Source: Clostridia bacterium (GTDB taxonomy: Bacteria > Bacillota > Clostridia > Oscillospirales > Butyricicoccaceae). Taken from it: DNA of 6,781 nt. The stretch is from assembly GCA_017547995.1 (NCBI GenBank), contig JAFYNW010000423.1:1-6781 (forward strand). Direction: 5' to 3'. Both the position numbers and the translations under genes were made by a program. Shown in pieces: positions 6,647 to 6,781 of the stretch. The notes beneath the pieces were generated by a model. That model saw nothing but the letters and a program-made list of their open reading frames with translations. It had not been told where the DNA came from and searched no databases. The stretch's first letter is position 1; every line of letters begins with the position of its first letter.

Positions 6647-6781
6647 ATGAAAATAGATATGAAAATGCTGAAAAACAGTGGATGCAGCATAATTTACTGT
6701 GCGGAAGAGCAAGAACGAAACGAAATTGTAAAAGAGATTTTGATAAAAAATCCTGAATACGAAGTGAGAATCGCCGAAGGC
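6647..6781 (+). CDS. Hypothetical protein, N-terminal 45 residues (3' end outside window)
   Basis: I do not recognise this protein. The visible 45 codons begin MKIDMKMLKNSGCSIIYCAEEQ and continue with a charged stretch rich in Glu, Lys and Ile. There is no signal peptide or membrane segment, so a cytoplasmic product is likely. Two cysteines (residues 13 and 18) flank a short hydrophobic stretch (SIIY), suggesting a beta strand, followed by a likely helix (EEQERNEIVKEILIKN). The gene has its own strong promoter and GGAGGA site, which argues that it is real despite truncation. It is divergent from deaD, with which it may share regulatory sequence. By hand count its GC is about 36% (48 of 135), lower than the roughly 50% in sampled stretches of addA, though gene starts are often AT-rich. 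Confidence 0.75.
   Translation, partial: MKIDMKMLKNSGCSIIYCAEEQERNEIVKEILIKNPEYEVRIAEG

Overview
The window looks like ordinary chromosome of a low-to-mid GC Gram-positive bacterium, most likely a clostridial-type Firmicute. This is inferred from the AddAB recombination nuclease (the Firmicutes counterpart of RecBCD), strong GGAGG-type ribosome binding sites, compact intrinsic terminators and sigma-A-type promoters. I cannot name a genus. No mobile element, CRISPR array, tRNA or rRNA is visible.

Layout. Positions 1-1236 (+) are the 3' part of addB, cut by the window edge but carrying its complete nuclease domain and all four iron-sulfur cysteines. addA (1236-4730, +) overlaps the addB stop codon by one base, so the two subunits are translationally coupled. 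A hairpin at 4734-4757, with T-runs on both sides, ends addA and also the convergent gene deaD (4764-6455, -), a DEAD-box RNA helicase with a DbpA-type RNA-binding domain and a short basic NKP-repeat tail. The 191-bp region 6456-6646 separates deaD from a divergent gene starting at 6647 (+). Only the first 45 codons of that gene are present, and I do not recognise it.

How the genes work. AddA and AddB form one helicase-nuclease that resects double-strand breaks for RecA loading, and every catalytic motif within the window is intact. DeaD remodels structured RNA, probably during ribosome assembly or RNA decay, and has no evident functional link to addAB beyond adjacency.

The most information-dense part is the 6456-6646 intergenic region. 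It holds two divergent extended -10 promoters, a terminator-like hairpin in the deaD leader (a candidate attenuator), a perfect 8-bp-arm palindrome between the promoters, and two further small dyads, each overlapping a promoter element. I see no clearly novel system. The deaD leader attenuator and the shared palindrome are the most worthwhile leads.
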